This document shows, one piece after another, positions 1 through 8,900 of a DNA stretch of 46,954 bases. Position 1 is the stretch's first letter. Each line of letters begins with the position of its first letter. A program made the translations under genes and the position numbers. The notes beneath the pieces are model-generated. The model was not told the DNA's origin. It did not search any database and worked only from the letters and a program-made list of their open reading frames with translations. This DNA comes from Saccharofermentans sp. (lineage in GTDB: Bacteria > Bacillota > Clostridia > Saccharofermentanales > Saccharofermentanaceae): assembly GCA_024695505.1 (NCBI GenBank), contig JAILIB010000182.1, positions 1-46,954 of the forward strand, read 5' to 3'.

Positions 1-1
1 T

Positions 2-610
2 TGCGGCAAGACAACGCTCATCAACCTTCTCATGCGTTACTATGAGCCCGATTCAGGCGACATCCTGATCAACGGAAAGAGCATAAAGGACATACCGAGG
101 TCTGAACTGAGACATTACATTGGTTTTGTTTCCCAGGACACTTGGCTGTCTGATGATACGGTAATGGAAAACATCAGGTTTTCAGGTCCTCAGATCACCG
201 AAGAACAGGCAATCGACGCCTGTAAAAAGACAGGCTGCGATTCATTTATAAGAAAACTGCCAAAGCGGTATAATGAGACGATAGACAACGAAAGGGATGA
301 CATTTCCGAAGGACAGAAGCAGCTCCTTACGATAGCCAGGGCAATGGCCTCGGATCCTTCGATAATGATCCTGGATGAGGCTACTTCATCCGTTGACGTT
401 GTTACCGAAGTCCGCATTCAGAAAGCCGTCAGGGAGCTTCTGAACGGCAGGACGAGCATAATTATCGCGCACAGGCTCTCGACCATCACGAGCTGTGACA
501 AGATCGTCGTCATAGACGGCGGAACCGTGTCTGAGATCGGAACGCATGAAGAGCTTATAGCGAACGGCGGATTCTACAGCAGGCTCTATGCCTCGTATAT
601 ATCCGGGTAA
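2..610 (+). CDS. ABC transporter, ATP-binding domain (5'-truncated)
   Basis: This is the C-terminal nucleotide-binding domain of an ABC exporter of the fused membrane-plus-ATPase type (MsbA/LmrA-like). The open frame runs in from the window edge: codons from base 2 read CGKTTLINLLMRYYEPDSG, the end of a Walker A loop, so the ATG at 32 in the ORF track is internal. Other motifs are the Q-loop (GFVSQDTWL), a signature ISEGQKQ in place of the usual LSGGQ, Walker B IMILDEATSSVD and the switch histidine in AHRLST. The membrane domain lies outside the window. The stop is 10 bp before murD and a good ribosome binding site sits between them, so the two may be cotranscribed. The substrate cannot be told from this fragment. 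Confidence 0.93.
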   Translation, partial: CGKTTLINLLMRYYEPDSGDILINGKSIKDIPRSELRHYIGFVSQDTWLSDDTVMENIRFSGPQITEEQAIDACKKTGCDSFIRKLPKRYNETIDNERDDISEGQKQLLTIARAMASDPSIMILDEATSSVDVVTEVRIQKAVRELLNGRTSIIIAHRLSTITSCDKIVVIDGGTVSEIGTHEELIANGGFYSRLYASYISG

Positions 611-620
611 AGGAGTATAA

Positions 621-2114
621 ATGGCAAACTACAAGTTTGAAGAGTTCAAGAAATACATAAACGGCAGGAAGGCCGCTGTCATCGGCGTCGGAATATCCAA
701 TACGCCTTTGATCAAGTGGCTTGTTTCATTAGGCTGTGTTGTTACTGCATGTGACAAACTTACCGAAGAAGATCCGGTCCTCAAGAAGAACATAGATGCT
801 ATCACGGAGATCGCTCCTGACATCAACTGGTCTTTGGGCGAGTCTTATCTTACTCATCTGAGGGACGATCACTATGACATAGTTTTCAAGACACCGAAGA
901 TGCGCTTTGAAACGCCGGAACTTCAGGCTCTGAAGGAAGCAGGTTCCATCCTGACTACCGAGATGGAGCTCTTCATGAACCTCTGTCCTGCAGAGATATT
1001 CGCCATCACCGGTTCTGACGGCAAGACCACGACGACTACGCTTACAGCCGAGATATTAAAGCAGGCGGGTTATAAGGTCTGGCTTGGCGGAAATATCGGA
1101 ACGCCTCTGCTTGACCGTATCGCAGAGATCGAACCTGATGATAAGGTAGTCCTTGAGCTTTCTTCGTTCCAGCTCCTCGGTATGAGTACTCCTGCGGATG
1201 TTGCCGTCGTAACGAATATCACGCCGAATCACCTTGATTTCCACAAGGATTACGATGAATACATCCAGGCGAAGGTTAACGCTTTCAGAAACCAGGGCCC
1301 CGTCGGCAAGGTCATCCTCAATGCAGGGTGCGATCTTACCTATGAGATGAAAGACATTGCAAGAGGCAGGGTAAAACTCTTCTCCGCAAATAAGGGCAAG
1401 GTCATGAGGACGGATTCGCCTTTGTATCCGAGAGCATATACGGAAGACGGAAGGCTCGTATATGAGGAAAACGGTGAGATTATAGATATCTGCGGAATGG
1501 ACGAGATCTTCATTCCCGGACTTCATAACGTGGAGAACTTCCTGGCTGCCACATGCGCGGTCATTGATTACGTAAAGCCTGAAGACATTGCTTATGTTGC
1601 AAAGAACTTCAAGGGCGTTCCTCACAGGATCGAGTTTATCAGGGAACTTGACGGCGTAAGGTGGTATAACTCGTCTATCGACACGTCTCCGAACCGTTCA
1701 CTCAACACCATGAAAGCATTGGCTATGCGTAAGGAAAAGGGCGTTCTCATCTGCGGCGGAGCCGACAAGAAGTGTCTTTACGCTAAATTGGGCGATGCTA
1801 TCCTGAACGTATGCGACAGGATCATCATATACGGATCAAATGCGGATCTGGTAACGGATATCATTGCAAAGGAAGCTAACGGCCGTAAATACGAAATCTA
1901 CAGGATACCGGACAGGAAAGGCGACGTTTATGAGTTCCCCAAGACAAGGGACAACGTTGTAAATGCTTACAAGGAAGCGATCGCAAAGGCCAGGGAATGG
2001 GCCAGACCTGGTGAGATAGTGATAATGAGCTCGATCGGAACGTCTTACGATCACTTCAGGCATTTCGAACACAGGGGAGACATGTTCAGAGATCTGGTCA
2101 ACGGACTTGAGTAA
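621..2114 (+). CDS. murD: UDP-N-acetylmuramoyl-L-alanine--D-glutamate ligase (clostridial-type MurD)
   Basis: Cytoplasmic Mur ligase that adds D-glutamate to UDP-MurNAc-L-Ala in peptidoglycan synthesis, using ATP. The N-terminal Rossmann-like domain (AAVIGVGISNTPLI) is followed by the ATP loop ITGSDGKTTTTT (about residue 134), GGNIGTPLL, ELSSFQL, and the C-terminal domain beginning at HRIEF. The protein has 497 residues, longer than the usual 430-460. The motif normally written NDSKATN reads NSSIDTS here, so the conserved lysine is missing, and the GGxDKG-type motif reads GGADKKC. I believe such variants occur in other Clostridia, so MurD remains the best call, but a different amino-acid specificity is possible. 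ATG 621 follows AAAGGAG at a normal distance. Confidence 0.88.
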   Translation: MANYKFEEFKKYINGRKAAVIGVGISNTPLIKWLVSLGCVVTACDKLTEEDPVLKKNIDAITEIAPDINWSLGESYLTHLRDDHYDIVFKTPKMRFETPELQALKEAGSILTTEMELFMNLCPAEIFAITGSDGKTTTTTLTAEILKQAGYKVWLGGNIGTPLLDRIAEIEPDDKVVLELSSFQLLGMSTPADVAVVTNITPNHLDFHKDYDEYIQAKVNAFRNQGPVGKVILNAGCDLTYEMKDIARGRVKLFSANKGKVMRTDSPLYPRAYTEDGRLVYEENGEIIDICGMDEIFIPGLHNVENFLAATCAVIDYVKPEDIAYVAKNFKGVPHRIEFIRELDGVRWYNSSIDTSPNRSLNTMKALAMRKEKGVLICGGADKKCLYAKLGDAILNVCDRIIIYGSNADLVTDIIAKEANGRKYEIYRIPDRKGDVYEFPKTRDNVVNAYKEAIAKAREWARPGEIVIMSSIGTSYDHFRHFEHRGDMFRDLVNGLE

Positions 2115-2134
2115 CCACGAAAAGCCTTAAAAGG

Positions 2135-2164
2135 TTGACCTTTTCGAACGATTTATGATAAAGT
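2135..2164 (+). promoter_or_regulatory. Candidate promoter for the leuA T-box transcript
   Basis: TTGACC (2135-2140) is followed after 18 bp by TAAAGT (2159-2164), in the gap after murD and just ahead of the T-box leader. The -35 is good and the -10 is mediocre. Position supports the call more than sequence does. Confidence 0.4.
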
Positions 2165-2185
2165 ATCGAAAATTGAATAGATAAA

Positions 2186-2455
2186 TGCTGTGAAGGGGAA
2201 TATTACTTCATCAGAGCGTCTTTACAGAGAGTCTGCGGGCGGTGCGAGCAGATAAGAAGCGGAGAAAGGAACTCACCCCGGAGCATTCGGTTGAAAGCCA
2301 TGCGGCAATTAGACTTGAACGGATTGGTCCCACGTTACAGGGACACTGATATCGGATCTTATTCCCGTATCTTGTGAGTGCACAGCATCGCTGTGAAATA
2401 GAGTGGTACCGCGAACGCCCCTTCGTCTCTATACAAGGAGACGAGGGGCTTTTTT
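2186..2455 (+). promoter_or_regulatory. T-box leader, leucine-specific (CUC specifier)
   Basis: tRNA-sensing transcription attenuator in the 361-bp gap before leuA. Stem I carries the conserved AGAGAGTC and GGTGCGAG elements (about 2235-2258) that form the distal loops. The specifier region reads GGAACTCACC with CTC (Leu) at 2272-2274. The T-box consensus GTGGTACCGCG lies at 2403-2413, and its TGGT would pair with the ACCA end of an uncharged tRNA-Leu. The competing terminator follows directly. Uncharged tRNA-Leu should stabilise the antiterminator and switch on leuA. Boundaries are approximate, especially the 5' end. Confidence 0.95.
2417..2455 (+). terminator. T-box intrinsic terminator
   Basis: GCCCCTTCGTCTC pairs with GAGACGAGGGGC (one bulged T) around an 8-nt loop and is followed by T6. 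It overlaps the antiterminator side of the T-box, as expected for attenuation of leuA. Confidence 0.93.
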
Positions 2456-2475
2456 GTACAAGGAGGTACAGCGGT

Positions 2476-4152
2476 ATGAACAGTTCGAAATACGAGGCTA
2501 ACCCTACGGTTACCATGCCGAACCGCAAGTGGCCGTCAAATGTTATATCCAAAGCACCGATCTGGTGTTCCGTTGATTTAAGGGACGGAAACCAGGCTCT
2601 CGAAGTTCCCATGACTCTCGACCAGAAGGTTGAGTTCTTCGCATTCCTGTGCGAGATCGGCTTCAAAGAGATCGAGATAGGCTTTCCCGCTGCTTCCGAG
2701 ACAGATTACAATTTCTGCCGTCATCTGATAGATAACAACCTGATCCCGGACGGTGTTGCAATACAGGTCTTAACTCAGTCGAGACCGCACATCATAGAGA
2801 AGACGATGGAAGCCGTAAAAGGCTGCAAAAAAGCGATAATCCATCTGTATAACTCTACAAGTACGCTGCAAAGAGACGTCGTGTTCGGGTTTGCCCCCGA
2901 GGACTGCATCGATCTGGCTGAAGTCGGCGCAAGGCTCATCATGGAATACATCTCCAAGGATGAGAGCGGTACTGAATTCATTCTCGAGTATTCGCCTGAG
3001 AGTTTTTCTTCCACAGAGCCTGAATTCGCAGTGCGCATCTGCGATGCCGTATTGGACATCTGGAAACCTACCAAAGAACGTAAGGCTATCATCAATCTGC
3101 CAGAGACCGTTGAGTACCAGACTGCTAACGTCTTTGCGGACCAGGTCGAGTATTTCTGCACTCATACCAAGTGGAGAGATGAGATAATCGTGTCTTTACA
3201 TACGCATAATGACAGAGGAACTGCCGTGGCAACGTCCGAATTCGGCCTGATGGCCGGTGCCGACAGGGTGGAAGGTACTCTCTTCGGCAACGGTGAGAGG
3301 ACCGGAAACGTTGATATCATTACTCTCGCGATCAACATGCTGATGTTAGGCGTTGACCCCGAACTCGATTTTTCGGACATGAATAACGTAATAGACGTTT
3401 ATGAAGACTGCACCGGAATGAAGGTCGAGCCGAGACATCCGTGGGCCGGAAAGCTCGTATTTACCGCGTTCTCAGGCTCGCATCAGGATGCCATCAACAA
3501 GGGCAGAAAGAAGATGGAAGAGCGCCATTCCACAGTTTGGGCTGTTCCTTATCTGCCCATCGATCCTGCAGACGTCGGACGACAGTACGAGCCTGTCATC
3601 AGGATCAATTCGCAGTCGGGAAGAGGCGGTATCTCTTATGTCATGGAAAAGCATTTCGGTATCCATCTGCCGAGAACCTTCCTGCGCAGCTTCCTGCCTG
3701 TGGTTAAAGCGGCAACTGAGGAAAACGGCATAGAGAACGAACTGACGCCTCAGCAGATCTTCGATCTTTTCGATGACAAGTACATCAACGTTCTGGAGCC
3801 TTACGGATTAAAAACGTTCTCAGAGACGCAGGATTCCGAGCAGATCTCTACGGTTGAGGCTGTTATCACGGACAATGGCGAGCCTGTTAAGATCAAGGGA
3901 ACCGGAAACGGTCTTCTTGATGCGTTCGTGACTGCGTTTAAGACCTATACGGGCCTGGATTTCGAGATCAAGGACTATTCCGAGCACGCTATGAAGAGCG
4001 GTTCAGATTCCGCGGCTATAACATACATTGAGATATTGAGCAAAAACGACGGAAAGACCTATATCGGAGCGGGTGTTTCAAGCTCTGTCACAAAGTCTTC
4101 CGTCCGTGCCGTAGTTTGCGCATACAACCGAATGATAAAAGTGATAAGATAA
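2476..4152 (+). CDS. leuA: 2-isopropylmalate synthase (long LeuA type)
   Basis: Condenses acetyl-CoA with 2-oxoisovalerate, the first committed step of leucine synthesis. The true start is ATG 2476, ten bases after AAGGAGG; the track ORF begins inside the T-box. The 558-residue product begins with PNRKWPSNVISKAPIWCSVDLRDGNQ in part, the HMGL-like TIM-barrel entry with its metal-binding Asp and the DGNQ motif. LHTHNDRGTAVA supplies the metal-binding histidines, and GNGERTGNVD follows. The C-terminal 150 residues form the regulatory domain where leucine normally binds. Length and the N-terminal extension match the actinobacterial/yeast-type subgroup rather than the 510-residue type. It is controlled by the leucine T-box. 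No other leu genes lie nearby. Confidence 0.95.
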   Translation: MNSSKYEANPTVTMPNRKWPSNVISKAPIWCSVDLRDGNQALEVPMTLDQKVEFFAFLCEIGFKEIEIGFPAASETDYNFCRHLIDNNLIPDGVAIQVLTQSRPHIIEKTMEAVKGCKKAIIHLYNSTSTLQRDVVFGFAPEDCIDLAEVGARLIMEYISKDESGTEFILEYSPESFSSTEPEFAVRICDAVLDIWKPTKERKAIINLPETVEYQTANVFADQVEYFCTHTKWRDEIIVSLHTHNDRGTAVATSEFGLMAGADRVEGTLFGNGERTGNVDIITLAINMLMLGVDPELDFSDMNNVIDVYEDCTGMKVEPRHPWAGKLVFTAFSGSHQDAINKGRKKMEERHSTVWAVPYLPIDPADVGRQYEPVIRINSQSGRGGISYVMEKHFGIHLPRTFLRSFLPVVKAATEENGIENELTPQQIFDLFDDKYINVLEPYGLKTFSETQDSEQISTVEAVITDNGEPVKIKGTGNGLLDAFVTAFKTYTGLDFEIKDYSEHAMKSGSDSAAITYIEILSKNDGKTYIGAGVSSSVTKSSVRAVVCAYNRMIKVIR

Positions 4153-4187
4153 GACGGTCAAATTTTGGTTTGGAGTCTTAAACTTTT

Positions 4188-5048
4188 ATGTGGGATTATT
4201 TTGTAGCCTTTGTTTTCGGCGTTGTAGAGGGAATCACGGAGTGGCTTCCAGTAAGTTCTACGGGCCATATGATCATATTGAACGAGTTCTTAAAGCTCAA
4301 CGTTTCGCCTGAGTTTTATGACCTTTACCTTGTCGTTATCCAGTTAGGCGCGATATTGGCCGTTATGGTCGTTTTCTGGTGGGATATCTGGCCTTTCGGC
4401 ATCAAGCGCAACAAGTATCCTTTGTCTGATTCCGGTATCGGCCGCTGGATCATGAAGGATAAGTTCATCATGTGGTTCAAGATAGCCGTGGCTTGCATTC
4501 CTGCTGCCATTGTAGGCGTTCTTTTCGATGACTGGCTCGATGAGCATCTTTATAACTATGTCGTAGTAGCTATCGCTCTTATTGTTTTTGGTATTGCTTT
4601 CATCGTTGTCGAGCACATCATGAAGAACAAGGAATTCAAGATAAAGACAGTAGGCCAGATCAACTGGGGCCACGCCTTTATGATCGGTATTTTCCAGCTC
4701 CTTGCGGCAATATTTCCTGGCGCTTCGAGGTCAGGTTCCACTATCGTCGGTTCTCTCGGAATGGGCATAAAGAGGGAAGCGGCAGCGAAGTTCACGTTCT
4801 TCCTCGCGATCCCTGTCATGTTCGGCGCCAGCCTTCTTAAGATCGTTAAGTACAAAGGCGACGTACAGAGCAATGAGATCGTGCTCTTGGCTATCGGAAT
4901 GATAACTGCGTTCGTAGTAAGCCTTTTTGTCATCAAGGCTTTGATGAGCTTCATCAAAAAGCACGGATTTACCTGCTTCGGATGGTACAGAATTGTATTG
5001 GGGATCGTTGTTTTGATCCTCGGACTTACCGGAGTTATCGGTTTTTAA
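4188..5048 (+). CDS. uppP: Undecaprenyl-diphosphate phosphatase (BacA/UppP)
   Basis: Integral membrane phosphatase that converts undecaprenyl diphosphate to the monophosphate, recycling the lipid carrier for peptidoglycan. Both family signatures are visible: VEGITEWLPVSSTGHM near residue 14-29, and PGASRSGSTI near residue 183. The 286-residue length and several hydrophobic segments fit the family. It starts 35 bp after leuA with only a weak GGAG-like ribosome binding site. Together with murD it adds a cell-wall theme, although leuA lies between them. Confidence 0.95.
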   Translation: MWDYFVAFVFGVVEGITEWLPVSSTGHMIILNEFLKLNVSPEFYDLYLVVIQLGAILAVMVVFWWDIWPFGIKRNKYPLSDSGIGRWIMKDKFIMWFKIAVACIPAAIVGVLFDDWLDEHLYNYVVVAIALIVFGIAFIVVEHIMKNKEFKIKTVGQINWGHAFMIGIFQLLAAIFPGASRSGSTIVGSLGMGIKREAAAKFTFFLAIPVMFGASLLKIVKYKGDVQSNEIVLLAIGMITAFVVSLFVIKALMSFIKKHGFTCFGWYRIVLGIVVLILGLTGVIGF

Positions 5049-5105
5049 AAAGGAAAACGAACTTACAGTTTTTTTGTCCCCAAAAATCAAGCATTTATTA
5101 CAAGT

Positions 5106-5129
5106 ATAACGCGCGCGTTATGCTATAAT
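5106..5129 (+). promoter_or_regulatory. Extended -10 promoter with 16-bp perfect palindrome
   Basis: TGCTATAAT (5121-5129) is a good extended -10. Directly upstream, ATAACGCGCGCGTTAT (5106-5121) is a perfect palindrome that fills the region between -10 and -35. No clear -35 was seen. A regulator bound to the palindrome would block RNA polymerase, so this is a plausible operator for the genes starting at 5168. The alternating CG core could also adopt unusual DNA structure. Confidence 0.55.
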
Positions 5130-5167
5130 TTTAAACTGAAAAATAATGCGTAGAGGTATCAGTTCTT

Positions 5168-5953
5168 TTGCATAAGTACATTTTCAACAGCCGTGACGTG
5201 GCTGCTTATTTCAAATATTTCTCTGTTCCGAGCTACCTTGAGGTATCTTACATGCAGTATATCTTCAACCTCGGGAACAAGATCCTGGCAGAACCCCTGA
5301 CCAGGGATTTCGAGCATTTCAAGAAAGAAGTGTTCAGGGAGCTTTATTTCCTGTGGGCAAACGGATTTGAAGGTGAGAGATCAGACATTTCAGCCATGAC
5401 CGCTGACGGCCAGCTGGCTCTGATCTGTGATCAGGAATGCATAAATCTCGAGTCTTATATGAAGCTTATCTGCCTTCATCTCATATTTTCGGGCAATCTT
5501 CCGTACATCAACCTCAATTTCACCGGAATGATGTATCAGCTCGGACTCAAATGTGATGTCAGTCTTTATGAGGAGAATGTCAGAAGGATAATGGAATCTT
5601 TAAGGCTCGTGGCATACGATTCTTTCGGTCATGCCTTTGATCTTGGCCTCGGGGTGCCTGACGAACTCTTAAGGATATCCCTTAACGAGGAATTCAAGGC
5701 AAGCCTTGTTAACAGAAACTTCAGGGACAGCCTCAAGAGCGAGCAGCAGAGCTGGCTTGCCGAACTTAAGGAGAAGTCCCTCAAGGTATTCGGAAGCATA
5801 CCTGCAAGACGCAGGACGGGAACCGGCACAAGGTCTGTTGACACGAGATCTTCGTCGGGTCCGGTAAGTGGAGCGAAATATTCAGATACGGCATCCCAGA
5901 TGCCGGCAAATAAAGTCCAGCCGAAGGGCGCACCTTCGTCCGGAAACAGATAA
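5168..5953 (+). CDS. Protein of unknown function
   Basis: I do not recognise this 261-residue protein. The first 210 residues look globular and mostly helical, rich in aromatic and leucine residues, with no signal peptide or convincing membrane segment. The last 50 residues (from about RRRTGTGTR) are rich in Ser, Gly, Pro and Arg and probably disordered. The TTG start at 5168 has AGAGG 11 bases upstream; ATG 5252 with TGAGGT is an alternative. It is 24 bp ahead of the activase-like gene, which has a strong ribosome binding site, and it follows the palindrome-containing promoter, so the two genes probably share a transcript. Confidence 0.75.
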   Translation: MHKYIFNSRDVAAYFKYFSVPSYLEVSYMQYIFNLGNKILAEPLTRDFEHFKKEVFRELYFLWANGFEGERSDISAMTADGQLALICDQECINLESYMKLICLHLIFSGNLPYINLNFTGMMYQLGLKCDVSLYEENVRRIMESLRLVAYDSFGHAFDLGLGVPDELLRISLNEEFKASLVNRNFRDSLKSEQQSWLAELKEKSLKVFGSIPARRRTGTGTRSVDTRSSSGPVSGAKYSDTASQMPANKVQPKGAPSSGNR

Positions 5954-5977
5954 TAGCGGTAATTTGGAGGAATTCAG

Positions 5978-8900
5978 ATGGACAAGTTCTACCGTTTAGG
6001 GCTTGATATTGGTTCAACAACGATCAAAGTCGTTCTTCTTGACGATGAGAAGATAATCCACAGTGAATATAGGAGACACCATTCGGACGTTTCCGGCCTT
6101 CTTAATGAGCTTTTTGAAGAGCTTAACGAGAAGTTCCCCGGAATATCCGTTGACACCGTAATAACCGGTTCGGGAGGTCTTTCAGTCGCCAACTGGCTTG
6201 GCCTTAAGTTTACGCAGGAAGTTATGGCTGAGACTGTTGCTATCAGGAAGTATCATCCTGAGACAGACGTCATCATCGAACTTGGCGGTGAGGACGCCAA
6301 GATCACATATATGCACCCCGTGCTCGAGCAGCGTATGAACGGTACCTGCGCAGGCGGTACAGGCGCTTTCATCGACCAGATGGCATCGCTCCTTCAGACT
6401 GACGCTGACGGTCTGAACAACTTCGCAAAGGATTACAGATCACTTTATACCATCGCTTCAAGATGCGGCGTTTTCGCAAAGAGCGATCTTCAGCCGCTGA
6501 TCAACGAAGGCGCAGCAAAGGAAGACCTTGCAGCATCCATCTATCAGTCTGTCGTTAACCAGACCATTTCCGGTCTTGCGTGCGGCAGGCCGATCAAGGG
6601 CAACGTTGCTTTCTTAGGCGGACCTTTGTATTTCAATTCAGAGCTCCGTAATGCTTTTGAAAGGACGTTGGCTGAGAAGGTCGATTCCTTCTGGATGCCT
6701 GATGACGCCCAGATCTACGTCGGTCTCGGTGCCGCGCTTTCGGCAGAGGGAAAGAATCCCGTCAAGCTTTCCGACCTTCTCGAGAAGCTTAAGAACCGTG
6801 ACGGTTTTGTTCCTGACATCATAAGGATCGATCCGATCTTCAAGAACGAGGAAGACAAGAAGGCATTTGACGAGCGCCACAAGAAGGACATGATCCCCGT
6901 CCTTGAGTTCAAGGATCAGAAGGGACCTTTGTTCCTTGGTCTTGACGCAGGTTCGACCACTACTAAAGCCGTCGTTATCAACACGAGGGGCGAGCTTGTT
7001 TACACGTACTACGCAAGCAACAAGGGCAACCCCGTCATGAGCGCCGTCACCATCATGAAGGACATATATTCGAAGATGCCTTCAGACTGCTATATAGCAT
7101 ATTCATGCGTAACCGGTTACGGTGAGAACATTATCAGGGCTGCACTCAATATCGATCTCGGCGAGATCGAGACGATGGCTCACTTCCAGTCCGCCAAATT
7201 CTTCTGCCCGGACGTTGATTTCATTATCGACATCGGCGGTCAGGACATGAAGTGCATGAAGATCAGGAACGGCGTAATTGATTCCATAATGCTCAATGAG
7301 GCCTGCTCTTCAGGATGCGGCTCTTTCATACAGACATTCGCAGAAACACTGGGCCTCACGACTCCCCAGTTTGCTGCAGCTGCGCTCGAATCCAGAAAGC
7401 CTGTAGATCTCGGTACGAGATGTACGGTCTTCATGAATTCGAAAGTAAAGCAGGCACAGAAGGAAGGCGCTTCGGTCGGCGATATTTCCGCAGGCCTGTC
7501 ATATTCAGTCGTCAGAAACGCGCTTTATAAAGTCATTAAGATCCGTGACACCGAGCAGCTCGGTAAGAACATCGTCGTTCAGGGCGGTACGTTCCTCAAC
7601 GATGCCATCCTCCGCTGTTTCGAGCTCGTATCCAACAGAGAGGTCATCAGACCTAATGTTGCGGGACTCATGGGCGCATTCGGCGCTGCTCTCATCGCGC
7701 AGAAGCGTTCCAAGGACGGCTCTGTTTCAAAGGTCCTCGGAAGAGATGATCTTGATTCGTTCTCGATGGAGACTGAGAATACACAGTGCCCCGGCTGCAC
7801 AAACCACTGCAGGCTTACGATCGCCACATTCTCCAACGGCAGGAAGTTCGTATCGGGCAACCGCTGCGAAAGAGGCGAAGACATAGCTCTTGATAAGGAT
7901 CCTGGCCTCCAGAAAGAGAAGATCCCGAATCTTTTCAACTATAAGTACAACAGGACTTTCAGGTATCAGCCGCTCAAGCTCGAGGACGCTCCGAGAGGCG
8001 AGATCGGTATCCCGAGAGTTCTTAACCAGTATGAGAACTATCCGTTCTGGTTTACCGTTTTGACCAAGCTCGGATTCAGGGTATTGGTCTCTGCAAGGTC
8101 TTCTCACAAGCTCTATGAGGAAGGTATGGAGACGATCCCTTCGGAGTCCGTATGCTATCCTGCAAAACTTGCGCACGGCCATATTGAGAACCTTATCTCC
8201 AGAGGCATTAAGACGATCTTCTATCCTGACGTTCCTTATGAAAATCTTGAGAACCGGGGTTCAAACAACCACTACAACTGTCCTATCGTTTGCTCTTATC
8301 CTGAGGTAATCCGCAACAACGTTGAGAACCTCAAGGAGAAGGAGATCCGTTATCTCAATCCTTTCATGCCGCTCGATAATCTTGACTGCGTAGCCGAACA
8401 GCTCGTAAAGATCTTCGATTACACCGCGGTATCACTTAAAGAAGCTAAAGCTGCCGTTGAAGCGGGTGCTGAAGAGTATTTCAACTTCAAGGAAGATATC
8501 CGCAACAAGGGCGTTGAGATCCTGAAGGAGATGGAAGAGAAGGGGATGAAGGGCGTTGTCCTCGCAGGCAGGCCTTATCACATCGATCCTGAGATCAATC
8601 ACGGCATCCCCGAGATGATCAACTCCCTTGGCCTTGCAGTGCTTACGGAAGACGCTGTTGCAAGACCCGGCAGACTTAAGAGACCTATACGAGTAATCGA
8701 CCAGTGGATGTATCACACGAGGCTTTACGAGGCAGCGGCATATGTAATCACAAGGCCTGACCTTGAACTCGTACAGCTTACAAGCTTCGGATGCGGTCTT
8801 GACGCGGTTACTTCTGACCAGGTACAGGAGATCCTCGAATCTTCAGGCAAGCTCTATACGCTTCTCAAGATCGATGAGGTCAGCAACCTCGGAGCAGCAA

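Noticed and set aside
1056-1625. 189-residue ORF on the - strand inside murD
   Set aside because: Shadow of murD; no ribosome binding site or recognisable motif.
2211-2666. - strand ORF over the T-box and leuA start
   Set aside because: Antisense of the T-box leader and leuA, both well supported on the + strand.
7727-8182. 151-residue - strand ORF inside the activase-like gene
   Set aside because: Shadow frame in a long, well-supported coding region.
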